A DNA stretch of 13,268 nucleotides, from positions 1 through 13,268 of the forward strand of contig QMOF01000039.1 in assembly GCA_003650185.1 (NCBI GenBank). The letters run 5' to 3'. Source of the stretch: Chloroflexota bacterium. Its GTDB lineage: Bacteria; Chloroflexota; Dehalococcoidia; UBA2247; RBG-13-53-26. Shown here piece after piece: positions 7,063-13,268 of the stretch (within the stretch, counting starts at the first letter, position 1; each line of letters starts with the position of its first letter). The position numbers and the translations under genes were made by a program. The notes below the pieces were generated by a model, which saw only the letters and a program-made list of their open reading frames with translations, had not been told where the DNA came from and searched no databases.

Positions 7063-8475
7063 GTGCAAACCTTTGACTACCTGTTCCGCCCCAGGTCTGT
7101 GGCTATCGTCGGCGCTTCGTCCAACCCGGACTCTCGGACCAATCAGAATTTCCTGGAGCCGCTACTCGTTCTGCGATACCCAGGCCGAATCTACCCAGTC
7201 AACCCGCACGTGAGCGAGGTCATGGGCCTGAAAGCCTATGCCAATGTCCGCGACATACCTGAGCCCGTGGACTACGTGCTGTGCGCTCTCCCGGCACCTA
7301 TGACCCCGCAGCTTATGCGCGACTGCGTCGCAGCACGTGCAAAGGTCGTCGCCATGTTCACCGCTGGCTTTAGTGAGACCGGTGAAGCCGAGGGGGCCAG
7401 GTTGGAGGCAGAGATCACCGAGATCGCTCGTAGGGGAAACGTCCGCCTGATCGGGCCCAACTGCCTGGGTGTGCACTGCCCCGGGGCGGGCATCTCGCTG
7501 GAACCAGACATCCCGCCCAAGGACAGTGGAGTCAGCTTCTTCTCTCAGAGCGGAGGCAATGCCAGGGAGATCATTCTTGCTGGAGCCGAGAGGCAGGTCT
7601 TCTTCAACAAGCTTGTCAGCTACGGGAACGCAGCCGACCTGAACGAGTCGGACTTCCTTGAGCATTTTGCCGCCGACAACGATACACGTATCATTGGCGC
7701 CTACATTGAAGGTCCTAAGGAACCTCTGAGGTTCCGCCGGGTCCTCAGCAGGACCGCTGCCGCCAAGCCGGTGATACTGCTAAAAGGAGGAAGAACGCAC
7801 GCGGGCAACGGGGCGGTAGCTTCACACACTGGCGCCCTGTCCGGAAGCAAGCAGATATGGGATGCCCTGTGCCAGCAGACCGGGGCAGTACAGGTCGGCA
7901 GCCTGGAGGAAATGGTAGACACGATCCTGGCCTTCTCCTGTTTGAAGCCGCCGCGCGGCAGGAGGGTCGGCTTGGTTGGTATAGGGGGAGGGACAAGCGT
8001 GCTGGCAGCCGATGGGTGCGAGAGCGCCGGTCTGGTTGTCCCTCCTTTCCCGGCTGAGGTCAGAAGGGAACTGAGGGAGTTCATACCATCGGCCGGGACC
8101 GGCCTGCGGAATCCCCTGGACAGCGCCGCGGATGTGTACTGGGAACCTGCCTCCTTCGCCAGGGCCGCCGAGATTGTGGCGCGCTGGGATGGAATCGATG
8201 TCCTTTTCGTGATGCTGAACGCCACTGCCGCCCTCAGGCGCGGCCTGGAGACAATGAGGGCCCAGATCAAAGCCATCATAGAGGTTGGTCACAGGATCGA
8301 CAAGCCGCTGATCATGATCCTGCGCACCGCCGACATAGCCAAGGCAGAACACATGGCCAGAGAAGCGCAGGACGAATGTCTTACAGCTGGCTTCCCTGTG
8401 TACCGGTGCTATGATCGCGCCGCCCGCGCCATAAGCCATGTCATCGGCTACCACGAGACCACCAGCCACCGTTAG
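7063..8475 (+). CDS. NDP-forming acyl-CoA synthetase, alpha (CoA-binding/CoA-ligase) subunit only
   Basis: 470 residues, matching the alpha subunit of ADP-forming acetyl-CoA synthetase, in the succinyl-CoA synthetase superfamily, which interconverts acyl-CoA + NDP + phosphate and acid + CoA + NTP. Domain 1 (CoA-binding Rossmann): FRPRSVAIVGAS (8-19), GPNCLG (131-136). Domain 2: SQSGG (161-165), VSYGNAADLNESD (185-197), and SHTGALSG (254-261) with the phosphorylated His at 255. Domain 3 begins around GRRVGLVGIGGG (299-310). The ATP-grasp beta subunit or domain is absent from this protein and from the rest of the window. The GTG start is the only start codon before the upstream in-frame stop (7027) and gives the conventional N-terminus, though no ribosome-binding site precedes it. 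It probably activates or releases an acid linked to the pathway. A beta partner elsewhere is required for classical activity. Confidence 0.9.
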   Translation: MQTFDYLFRPRSVAIVGASSNPDSRTNQNFLEPLLVLRYPGRIYPVNPHVSEVMGLKAYANVRDIPEPVDYVLCALPAPMTPQLMRDCVAARAKVVAMFTAGFSETGEAEGARLEAEITEIARRGNVRLIGPNCLGVHCPGAGISLEPDIPPKDSGVSFFSQSGGNAREIILAGAERQVFFNKLVSYGNAADLNESDFLEHFAADNDTRIIGAYIEGPKEPLRFRRVLSRTAAAKPVILLKGGRTHAGNGAVASHTGALSGSKQIWDALCQQTGAVQVGSLEEMVDTILAFSCLKPPRGRRVGLVGIGGGTSVLAADGCESAGLVVPPFPAEVRRELREFIPSAGTGLRNPLDSAADVYWEPASFARAAEIVARWDGIDVLFVMLNATAALRRGLETMRAQIKAIIEVGHRIDKPLIMILRTADIAKAEHMAREAQDECLTAGFPVYRCYDRAARAISHVIGYHETTSHR

Positions 8476-8487
8476 TCCCCTGCAAGC

Positions 8488-8577
8488 GGCGGCATGGTGA
8501 TCGCCGCCAGGCGCTGGTTCTGTCACAACCAGTTGAACGACTTGAGGCAGCATATTGGGGATGCCACCGGGCGGTGG
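8488..8577. terminator. Three hairpins between convergent genes, possible bidirectional terminator
   Basis: The 104-bp gap between the convergent synthetase and MFS genes holds three inverted repeats: GGCGGC/GCCGCC (8488-8493, 8503-8508), CTGGTT/AACCAG (8514-8519, 8527-8532; 7-nt loop) and CCACC/GGTGG (8564-8568, 8573-8577). The last sits directly behind the MFS stop codon. None has a clear T-run, so factor-independent termination is not certain. Confidence 0.4.
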
Positions 8578-8579
8578 AC

Positions 8580-9809
8580 CTAGTACACGAGCTCTCGCTC
8601 GCCCTTCATCCGGACAGCAGCAAGGCTGGCACCTAACAGGGCTGCTATCATGATGAAGAAGACCACAACATAGCTTCCCATTGTGTCGTACAGGAACCCT
8701 GCCAGGGACGGAGCAAACGCCCCAGCCAACTGGCCCACTGCAGTGGAAACACCAATTAGCTGCCCCAACGAAGCGGCACCGAAGAACTGACTGAGTATGC
8801 CAAGCTGAGCAGGTATGCGGACGCCGTGGCAGACCCCGTAGGTCAAAGCGAAGCAGTAGATCATCCATGTATCATGCAAGACGAGCAGCCATATCACGGA
8901 AAGGGCCATGCCGAGTAGACCCACGGCGAGGGTCCTCTGCCAGCCTATTCTGTCAGAGATGACGCCGGACACGATCCGACCGGGAATGGAGAAGCCGCCG
9001 ATGAGGCCCAGGGCTGCGGCGGCGGTTGCCCTGGAGAGGCCAACGTCTGTAGCATGTGGAGTAAGGTGCACCGACAGGGCATGGAATACCAGTATGGCAA
9101 CGGCCATGATGAACGTTATGCCTATGAACGCTGGAGCCACCAGGAGCTTGCGGACCTTCGGGCGCTGGGTGTTCTGTCGCCCGAGGACTTGCGGTCCATG
9201 ACCAGAGACGCTCGCCGGTGCCGGAGGGCGTCCTCTGATAACCAGAGATGATATCCCAAGGATTATGAAGAAGAGAATACCCACATAGAGAAAGGCGTCT
9301 CTCCAGCCAAACCTCTCAATGAAGTAGTTGATCAGCGGCGCGAAGACCAGGGCACCCACGCCAACCCCCGCAGTGACTATTGCCAGAGCCAAGCCAGCCC
9401 TCGGCCTGCCATAGAACCAGCGCATCACCGTGGAGTTGGGCACCGACCAGGTCGGCCCGGCGCCAACGCCAGCCACGAAAAGGAACAGGCGAAACTGGCT
9501 AACGCTCTCAATCTGCCTGCAAAGCGAGATGCCAGCCCCGGCTATGAGCGCACTTGCCACGATGAAGGGTCGCGGACTGTACCTGTCTACCAGCCTGCCG
9601 CTGGCGACAAGCGACACGGCGTGCCCGACCAGGAAAGCAGTGTAGCCCGATGAGACCAGGCTCCGGCTCCAGCCGAACTCGTTTTCCAACGACTTGAAGA
9701 AGACTCCAAATGACCAGAACGTCTCGCCCAGAGTCAAGGTGATGGCAAAGCAGGCTGCGACTACAAACCAACCGTAGAATACTCCTGCGCTCTTGTGCTC
9801 GCTCACCAA
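8580..9809 (-). CDS. MFS transporter, oxalate/formate antiporter or monocarboxylate-transporter-like
   Basis: 409 residues with about twelve hydrophobic segments; integral inner-membrane carrier. Seen: the N-terminal pattern FYGWFVVAACFAIT (11-24) and FEGWSR-like EFGWSRS (44-50), characteristic of the OFA/MCT-type MFS; motif A GRLVDRYSPRP between helices 2 and 3 (71-81) and its second-half echo GRIVSGVISDRIG (277-289); and a polar central loop of about 30 residues (192-222). Such carriers commonly take up small carboxylates, which fits a locus rich in CoA-activating enzymes (inference; substrate unknown). The start is TTG with GGGAG 7 nt upstream; the following codon is GTG, an almost equal alternative. 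It is divergent from the NTF2-like gene and convergent with the synthetase gene. The C-terminus ends shortly after the last helix, as usual. Confidence 0.9.
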   Translation of the reverse strand: MVSEHKSAGVFYGWFVVAACFAITLTLGETFWSFGVFFKSLENEFGWSRSLVSSGYTAFLVGHAVSLVASGRLVDRYSPRPFIVASALIAGAGISLCRQIESVSQFRLFLFVAGVGAGPTWSVPNSTVMRWFYGRPRAGLALAIVTAGVGVGALVFAPLINYFIERFGWRDAFLYVGILFFIILGISSLVIRGRPPAPASVSGHGPQVLGRQNTQRPKVRKLLVAPAFIGITFIMAVAILVFHALSVHLTPHATDVGLSRATAAAALGLIGGFSIPGRIVSGVISDRIGWQRTLAVGLLGMALSVIWLLVLHDTWMIYCFALTYGVCHGVRIPAQLGILSQFFGAASLGQLIGVSTAVGQLAGAFAPSLAGFLYDTMGSYVVVFFIMIAALLGASLAAVRMKGERELVY

Positions 9810-9832
9810 GGCGTTTCTCCCGGCGCCGCTGT

Positions 9833-9873
9833 GTTATAATAGGTCGCGCTGCGACATTCGTGTGCGAGCATTC
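9833..9873 (-). promoter_or_regulatory. Control region of the MFS gene: -10 box and repeat cluster
   Basis: On the minus strand an AT-rich TATTAT/TATAAC (9841-9833) would start transcription about 20 nt before the TTG start. There is no good -35 box. Instead, the expected spacer and -35 zone holds an inverted repeat, GTCGC-gct-GCGAC (9843-9855), and two near-identical direct repeats TGCGACATTC (9850-9859) and TGCGAGCATTC (9863-9873), suggesting a regulator-dependent promoter. The plus strand also reads TATAAT at 9835-9840, so the region could serve both directions. Confidence 0.4.
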
Positions 9874-9919
9874 TACCATCCCGTGCGGCGGATTTCGACC
9901 TGCATGCACTGCCGTTCGC

Positions 9920-9949
9920 TTGCTCGGCGACGAATGCGGCTAATACAAT
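9920..9949 (+). promoter_or_regulatory. Weak promoter candidate for the NTF2-like gene
   Basis: TACAAT (9944-9949; 5 of 6 consensus bases) with TTGCTC 18 bp upstream (only the TTG matches). It would give a leader of about 65 nt before the ATG at 10019. The plus-strand TATAAT at 9835-9840 is the other candidate. Neither has a good -35 box. Confidence 0.25.
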
Positions 9950-10006
9950 TACGTCGATCGGGCAGCTCCGCCGTCCGGCTGCCGTCACGATGTAATGCGG
10001 CTTGTC

Positions 10007-10012
10007 AGGAGG
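10007..10012 (+). promoter_or_regulatory. Ribosome-binding site deciding the NTF2-like start
   Basis: AGGAGG, 6 nt before the ATG at 10019. It picks that codon over two in-frame ATGs, at 9995 (upstream of the site) and 10013 (directly abutting it). Confidence 0.8.
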
Positions 10013-10018
10013 ATGCAC

Positions 10019-10516
10019 ATGAGCATAGCCAACGAACCGGAAGCCAGGGTGAGAGAGCTGAAAGCTATACACGAGATCATGAATCTGGTAGCGGACTACG
10101 CCTTTGCTGCTGACACCCGGCAAACAGACATGTACGTGGACCTCTTTACCGAAGATGGAGTAATCGACGTTCGTCCGTACGGCGAACGGATCGTCGGCCG
10201 GGAAGCCATCAGAAGGTTCCGCGAACAGTCTCCTGACAAGGTTGCTTCTTCAGTCCATTACCTCCATAATCCCCACATCGTGGTGGACGGCGACACTGCT
10301 CGCGGAAGGTTCTACTGGCTGGCAGCCCTCCACTGGGTGGCCACAGACGAGGCCGTTTGGAGCTCCGGGTATTACCAGGACGAATTCGTCAAAACGAACG
10401 AGGGGTGGAAGATCAAGAAGAAAGTCATGACCTGGTTCTTCCGGACGCCTTACGACAAAGGCTGGGTGAAGGAGAAGATAATGGGTGGGGAGAAGAGCAG
10501 GGATGACTGCGAGTAG
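10019..10516 (+). CDS. NTF2-like / SnoaL-type protein
   Basis: 165 residues with the cone-shaped alpha+beta NTF2-like fold pattern: helices with DYAFAADTRQTDMYVDLF (26-43), FTEDGVIDVRPYGERIVGREAIRRF (43-67), then HYLHNPHIVVDGDTARGRFYW (80-100) and a last strand pair ending NEGWKIKKKVMTWFFRTPYDKGW (127-149). This is the SnoaL-like group that includes scytalone dehydratase, limonene epoxide hydrolase and ring-hydroxylating dioxygenase small subunits. Asp32 and His83 sit where catalytic polar residues often lie, so an enzymatic role (dehydration, isomerisation or hydrolysis of a small hydrophobic molecule) is possible but not shown. It stands alone between the MFS gene (divergent) and the CoA-transferase pair (162 bp downstream with its own promoter). 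The C-terminal tail (about 150-165) is charged and probably disordered. Confidence 0.85.
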   Translation: MSIANEPEARVRELKAIHEIMNLVADYAFAADTRQTDMYVDLFTEDGVIDVRPYGERIVGREAIRRFREQSPDKVASSVHYLHNPHIVVDGDTARGRFYWLAALHWVATDEAVWSSGYYQDEFVKTNEGWKIKKKVMTWFFRTPYDKGWVKEKIMGGEKSRDDCE

Positions 10517-10580
10517 CTGAAGGCGGCCGGCAGCAAACGCCGCTGGGCGATTTATGCTGGTGCCGCTGGCCGTCATGGTA

Positions 10581-10610
10581 TTGACAAGTGGCGAAACGTG
10601 GTACTATCAT
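10581..10610 (+). promoter_or_regulatory. Main sigma-70-like promoter of the right CoA-transferase pair
   Basis: TTGACA (10581-10586), an 18-bp spacer, then TATCAT (10605-10610; 5 of 6 consensus bases). The predicted start near 10617 leaves a leader of about 65 nt that carries the shared 14-bp element. It lies in the 162-bp gap after the NTF2-like gene, so the transferase pair is probably its own transcription unit. Confidence 0.72.
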
Positions 10611-10624
10611 TGGTGCGGTCGTAC

Positions 10625-10638
10625 GCGAATATCGTAAT
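10625..10638 (+). promoter_or_regulatory. Shared 14-bp element (copy 2), candidate operator
   Basis: GCGAATATCGTAAT, 14 nt past the -10 box and so about +8 to +21 of the transcript. It is identical and in the same orientation relative to transcription as the copy at 6800-6813. In this copy the flanks create the inverted repeat TACG-cgaatat-CGTA. TGCGGT lies just upstream, as in copy 1, and the triplet CGA follows one base later, as in copy 1. Confidence 0.5.
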
Positions 10639-10681
10639 GCGAACACGGCCTGGGCACCGCTTGTCATAGTGTGCTGGCGTG

Positions 10682-11914
10682 ATGCTTGATCCGTACCGCG
10701 CTCTGGACCTGACTGACGACAAGGGTTTCCTCTGCGGCAAAGTGCTAGCCGACCTCGGTGCTGATGTCATCAAGATCGAGCCGCCAGGCGGCGACCCCTC
10801 CCGGAACATCGGCCCTTTCTACCACGATATCCCCCACCCGGAGAAGAGTCTCTACTGGTTCGCATACAATGCCAACAAGAGAGGTATCACCCTCAACATC
10901 GAAAGCGCCGATGGCAGAGAGCTATTCCAGAGATTGGTGAAGACGGCCGACTTCGTCATCGAGTCCTTCACTCCTGGATACCTGGACAGCCTCGGCCTGG
11001 GCTATTCCACCCTGAGCCAGATAAACCCGCGGCTCATCCTGACCTCGATCACTCCTTTCGGGCAGAACGGCCCATACCGCGACTTCAAGACTTCGGACCT
11101 GGTGAGCATGTCCCTGGGCGGGTATGTCTTCCTCACCGGCGAACCTGACCGCCCGCCAGTACGTGTCGGCTTCCCCCAAGCCTACCTCCACGCTGGCATG
11201 GCAGCAGCATCAGGATCAATGATTGCCCACTACCACCGCCAGCTTACGGGCGAAGGGCAGTGGGTTGACGTCTCCATACACGAGGCATGCGCTTTGCTGC
11301 CGACGGACTCCTACAACTTCTGGGAAATCACCCGACTTCTCGAGCATCGCCACGGTGCGGTGCGCGTTAGGCCCGAGACCGGGGCCCGGTTGAGACGCGT
11401 CTGGCGCTGTAAAGACGGGTACGTCAACTTCGAGCTCTACGGGGGAGCCCTGGCCAGGGCATTCACCATCCCTCTGGTCGCCTGGATGGACGAGGAAGGG
11501 ATGGCTCCCGACTTTCTGCGCGCCATAGACTGGGCAGCGTTCGATTATTCGACGGCCACACGGGAGGAGGTGGACCGCATCGCCGACGCGGTGAGCAGGT
11601 TCTTCCTGACCCATACGAAGGTCGAGCTCTGGGAGGGCGGGGTAAAGAGACGTTGCGTGGTCTACCCCGTAGCTTCGCCCTCTGAGGTCCTGGAGAACGT
11701 GCAATTGAACGCCAGGGAATTCTGGGTGAAGGTGGAGCACCCGGAACTCCACGATACCATCACCTATCCGGGCGCCTGCATAAGGTCACCGGAGGCACCG
11801 CAGAGACAGTGGCGACGAGCACCGCTCATTGGCGAGCACAACGTGGAGGTCTTCGAGGAGCTGGGCCTGTCCAGGGAGGAGATCGTCATGCTAAAACAGG
11901 CCGGAGCCGTCTGA
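10682..11914 (+). CDS. Family III CoA-transferase homologue with Tyr at the catalytic Asp position
   Basis: 410 residues with the family III fold: KVLADLGADVIKIEPPGGDPSRN near residues 20-42, NANKRGITLNI (63-73), SITPFGQNGPY (122-132), and C-terminal IGEHNVEVFEELGLS (383-397). The conserved block that normally carries the CoA-accepting Asp reads VGFPQAYLHAGMAAA; counting four residues back from the Gly gives Tyr168 instead of Asp. It may therefore be a non-catalytic partner, or belong to a subgroup with a different mechanism. Its stop codon directly abuts the ATG of the next transferase (no gap), implying coupled translation and probably a complex. Start: GTG at 10679 and ATG at 10682 are adjacent. 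The ATG is chosen because it gives the MLDPYR start common in this group. No clear ribosome-binding site is visible. Confidence 0.85.
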   Translation: MLDPYRALDLTDDKGFLCGKVLADLGADVIKIEPPGGDPSRNIGPFYHDIPHPEKSLYWFAYNANKRGITLNIESADGRELFQRLVKTADFVIESFTPGYLDSLGLGYSTLSQINPRLILTSITPFGQNGPYRDFKTSDLVSMSLGGYVFLTGEPDRPPVRVGFPQAYLHAGMAAASGSMIAHYHRQLTGEGQWVDVSIHEACALLPTDSYNFWEITRLLEHRHGAVRVRPETGARLRRVWRCKDGYVNFELYGGALARAFTIPLVAWMDEEGMAPDFLRAIDWAAFDYSTATREEVDRIADAVSRFFLTHTKVELWEGGVKRRCVVYPVASPSEVLENVQLNAREFWVKVEHPELHDTITYPGACIRSPEAPQRQWRRAPLIGEHNVEVFEELGLSREEIVMLKQAGAV

Positions 11915-13135
11915 ATGCAAGTCGCCAGGCAAGCACTGGAAGGGGTCAAGGTGGCCGACTTCTCCTGGATAATAGCCGGGCCGCTGACAGCGAAGTTCCT
12001 GGGCGACCTCGGGGCTGAAGTAATCCACATAGAGTCGTACACCAACCCTGACAACCTTCGCAGTATTTCCCCCATGCGAGATGGTGTATCTGGCATAAAC
12101 CGCTCCGCCACCTTCGCCCGCTACAACAGCAGCAAATATGGGCTGAGCCTCAACCTGAAACATCCCAAGGGACTTCAGATCGCAAGGAGAATCGTGGCCT
12201 GGGCAGACATTGCCCTGGAGAATTTCACCCCAGGGGTTATGGAAAGGCTGGGGTTGGGCTACGAGGACCTCAAGAAGGTCAAGCCGGATATCGTCATGCT
12301 GAGCATGCCACTGCTGGGACATGCCGGACCCCTCGCTACTCACCCGGGCCTCGGAGTGCAGCTATCCGACCTCATTGGTTTTGGCAACATCACCGGCTGG
12401 CCGGACCGGGAGCCAAGCACCCTTCCCGGAGCGTACACCGATTTCATCGGTCCTTACTACGCCCTGGTGGCCCTAATGGCAGCCCTTGATTACCGAAGCC
12501 GGACAGGAAAGGGACAGTACATTGAGCTGGCCCAGTTCGAGGCGGGGCTCCAGTTCATCGCGCCGCTCATCATGGACTGGACAGCCAACGGCCGCGAGCC
12601 CATCAGAAGGGGCAATGAATGCGACCACGCGGTGCCCCACGGAGTGTACGCCTGCCAGGGAGAAGAGAGGTGGTGCGCCATTGCAGTGTTCAGTGATGAG
12701 GAATGGCAGGCCCTGTGCCGGGTCATCGGCGACCCGGCGCTCTTCGATGAGCCAAGGTTCGCCACGCTTTTGGGTCGAAAAGAGAACGCCCGGGAGATAG
12801 ACCGGTTGATCGAGGGATGGACAGCAAATCACACGGCGGAAGAGGTGATGGCGAAGCTCCAGGAGGCCGGTGTTCCGGCTGGGGTGGTAGCCAACGGCAA
12901 GGACCTGTTTGAAGACCCGCAGCTCGAGACTCGGGGTTTCTACAAGGAACTGGTGCACGCCGAGATAGGGCCACACCATTACCCGTCGCCACCTTTCAAG
13001 CTGTCGAGGACTCCGGGAGAACCCCGTATGCCATCTCCCTGCCTCGGTCAGCACAATGAGTACGTCTGCAAACAGATACTGGGCATGAGCGACGAGGAGT
13101 TTGTTGAGATGCTCAACGAAGGCGTATTTGAGTAG
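11915..13135 (+). CDS. Family III CoA-transferase, apparently active
   Basis: 406 residues, normal family length. Seen: DFSWIIAGPLTAKFLGDLGAEVIHIES (15-41), NSSKYGLSLNLKHPKG (71-86), NFTPGVMERLGLGYEDL (103-119), and PGAYTDFIGPYYALVALMAALDYRSRTGKGQYIELAQ (171-207) with the catalytic Asp at 176. The C-terminal part has the usual substrate-domain elements (DEPRFATLLGRKENAREID, 278-296; AGVPAGVV, 318-325) and ends near LGQHNEYVCKQILGMS (377-392). The ATG begins on the base after the stop of the preceding transferase, with GGAG 8 nt ahead inside that gene, so translation is probably coupled. It likely supplies the aspartyl-CoA chemistry for a two-subunit enzyme, like the paired BbsE/BbsF arrangement in toluene degradation (inference by analogy, not sequence identity). 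Substrate unknown. Confidence 0.92.
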   Translation: MQVARQALEGVKVADFSWIIAGPLTAKFLGDLGAEVIHIESYTNPDNLRSISPMRDGVSGINRSATFARYNSSKYGLSLNLKHPKGLQIARRIVAWADIALENFTPGVMERLGLGYEDLKKVKPDIVMLSMPLLGHAGPLATHPGLGVQLSDLIGFGNITGWPDREPSTLPGAYTDFIGPYYALVALMAALDYRSRTGKGQYIELAQFEAGLQFIAPLIMDWTANGREPIRRGNECDHAVPHGVYACQGEERWCAIAVFSDEEWQALCRVIGDPALFDEPRFATLLGRKENAREIDRLIEGWTANHTAEEVMAKLQEAGVPAGVVANGKDLFEDPQLETRGFYKELVHAEIGPHHYPSPPFKLSRTPGEPRMPSPCLGQHNEYVCKQILGMSDEEFVEMLNEGVFE

Positions 13136-13158
13136 GGTATCGGGAGACTTCTCCCTAC
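13132..13158 (+). terminator. Hairpin behind the transferase pair, weak terminator candidate
   Basis: Overlapping the stop codon are two competing stems: GGGAGA-ct-TCTCCC (13142-13155) and an outer GTAGGG/CCCTAC (13132-13137 with 13153-13158). No T-run follows, so intrinsic termination is doubtful. From 13159 to the right edge I see no gene or clear signal. Confidence 0.3.
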
Positions 13159-13268
13159 CTGTCCATCACCCGGCCAGGAGAACAGCGACATGGCGCGATT
13201 GGAGACCCTTCGGAAGCCCTGACATCACTTGTGCAGACTATATCCATCGTGTTAGCTCTTCTCCGCAC

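Noticed and set aside
7822..8868. 348-residue minus-strand frame across the synthetase and MFS 3' ends
   Set aside because: A Cys/His/Gly/Arg-rich translation without family motifs. It is antisense to a clear synthetase gene and out of frame with the MFS gene.
9803..10123. 106-residue minus-strand frame across the MFS/NTF2-like divergent region
   Set aside because: It overlaps the start of the NTF2-like gene antisense, has a composition unlike the neighbouring genes, and has no ribosome-binding site pattern.
13190..13222. 10-codon frame with AGGAG upstream near the right end
   Set aside because: Too short to support as a gene, and no downstream gene is visible that it could regulate.
1..13268. 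CRISPR array, tRNA, rRNA, insertion sequence, phage or defence genes
   Set aside because: No regularly spaced repeats, no transposase or integrase motifs, and no recognisable RNA gene were seen on either strand.

Overview
The window is a G+C-rich (by eye about 58-60%) bacterial chromosome segment. It is densely packed with catabolic genes in two divergently arranged blocks. Most starts have GGAGG Shine-Dalgarno sites, and the promoters look like ordinary sigma-70 types (TTGACA boxes). The gene content fits a metabolically versatile, possibly anaerobic bacterium of the uncultured Chloroflexota (Dehalococcoidia-like) or Desulfobacterota kind: several family III CoA-transferases, an enoyl-CoA hydratase, a nucleoside-diphosphate-forming acyl-CoA ligase subunit, and an HMG-CoA-synthase-like protein fused to a DUF35 zinc ribbon. 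That taxonomic placement is inference only. There is no rRNA, tRNA or phylogenetic marker in the window.

Left block (positions 6860 down to 1, minus strand). One strong promoter (TTGACA, 17 bp, TATTGT) starts a run of seven co-directional genes. In order of transcription they are: enoyl-CoA hydratase/isomerase; family III CoA-transferase; after a 130-bp gap with its own possible promoter, the HMG-CoA-synthase-like/DUF35 fusion; a small ATC-hydrolase-like protein; a CrtO/PYROXD2-type FAD oxidoreductase; an 86-residue protein of unknown function; and a short-chain dehydrogenase cut by the left window edge. Gaps within the run are 32-130 bp.

Middle (6861-10018). A divergent, possibly leaderless gene encodes the alpha (CoA-binding and CoA-ligase) half of an NDP-forming acyl-CoA synthetase without its ATP-grasp half. 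It converges on an MFS transporter gene across a 104-bp gap holding three hairpins. The MFS gene is divergent from an NTF2-like (SnoaL) gene.

Right block (10581-13135, plus strand). A second strong promoter (TTGACA, 18 bp, TATCAT) drives two directly abutting family III CoA-transferase genes. The first has Tyr where the catalytic Asp belongs; the second has the Asp. From 13136 to the right edge I see only a hairpin and no gene.

How it may work together (inference). A carboxylic acid is imported by the MFS carrier and activated by CoA transfer or ligation. It is then processed by a hydratase, an FAD oxidoreductase, an SDR and a thiolase-fold enzyme that may carry out carbon-carbon bond chemistry without the usual Cys. 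The two strong promoters share a 14-bp element (GCGAATATCGTAAT) just downstream of the predicted transcription start, in the same orientation, inside a longer imperfect match. This suggests that one unseen regulator controls both blocks. I found no tRNA, rRNA, CRISPR array, insertion sequence or phage gene.
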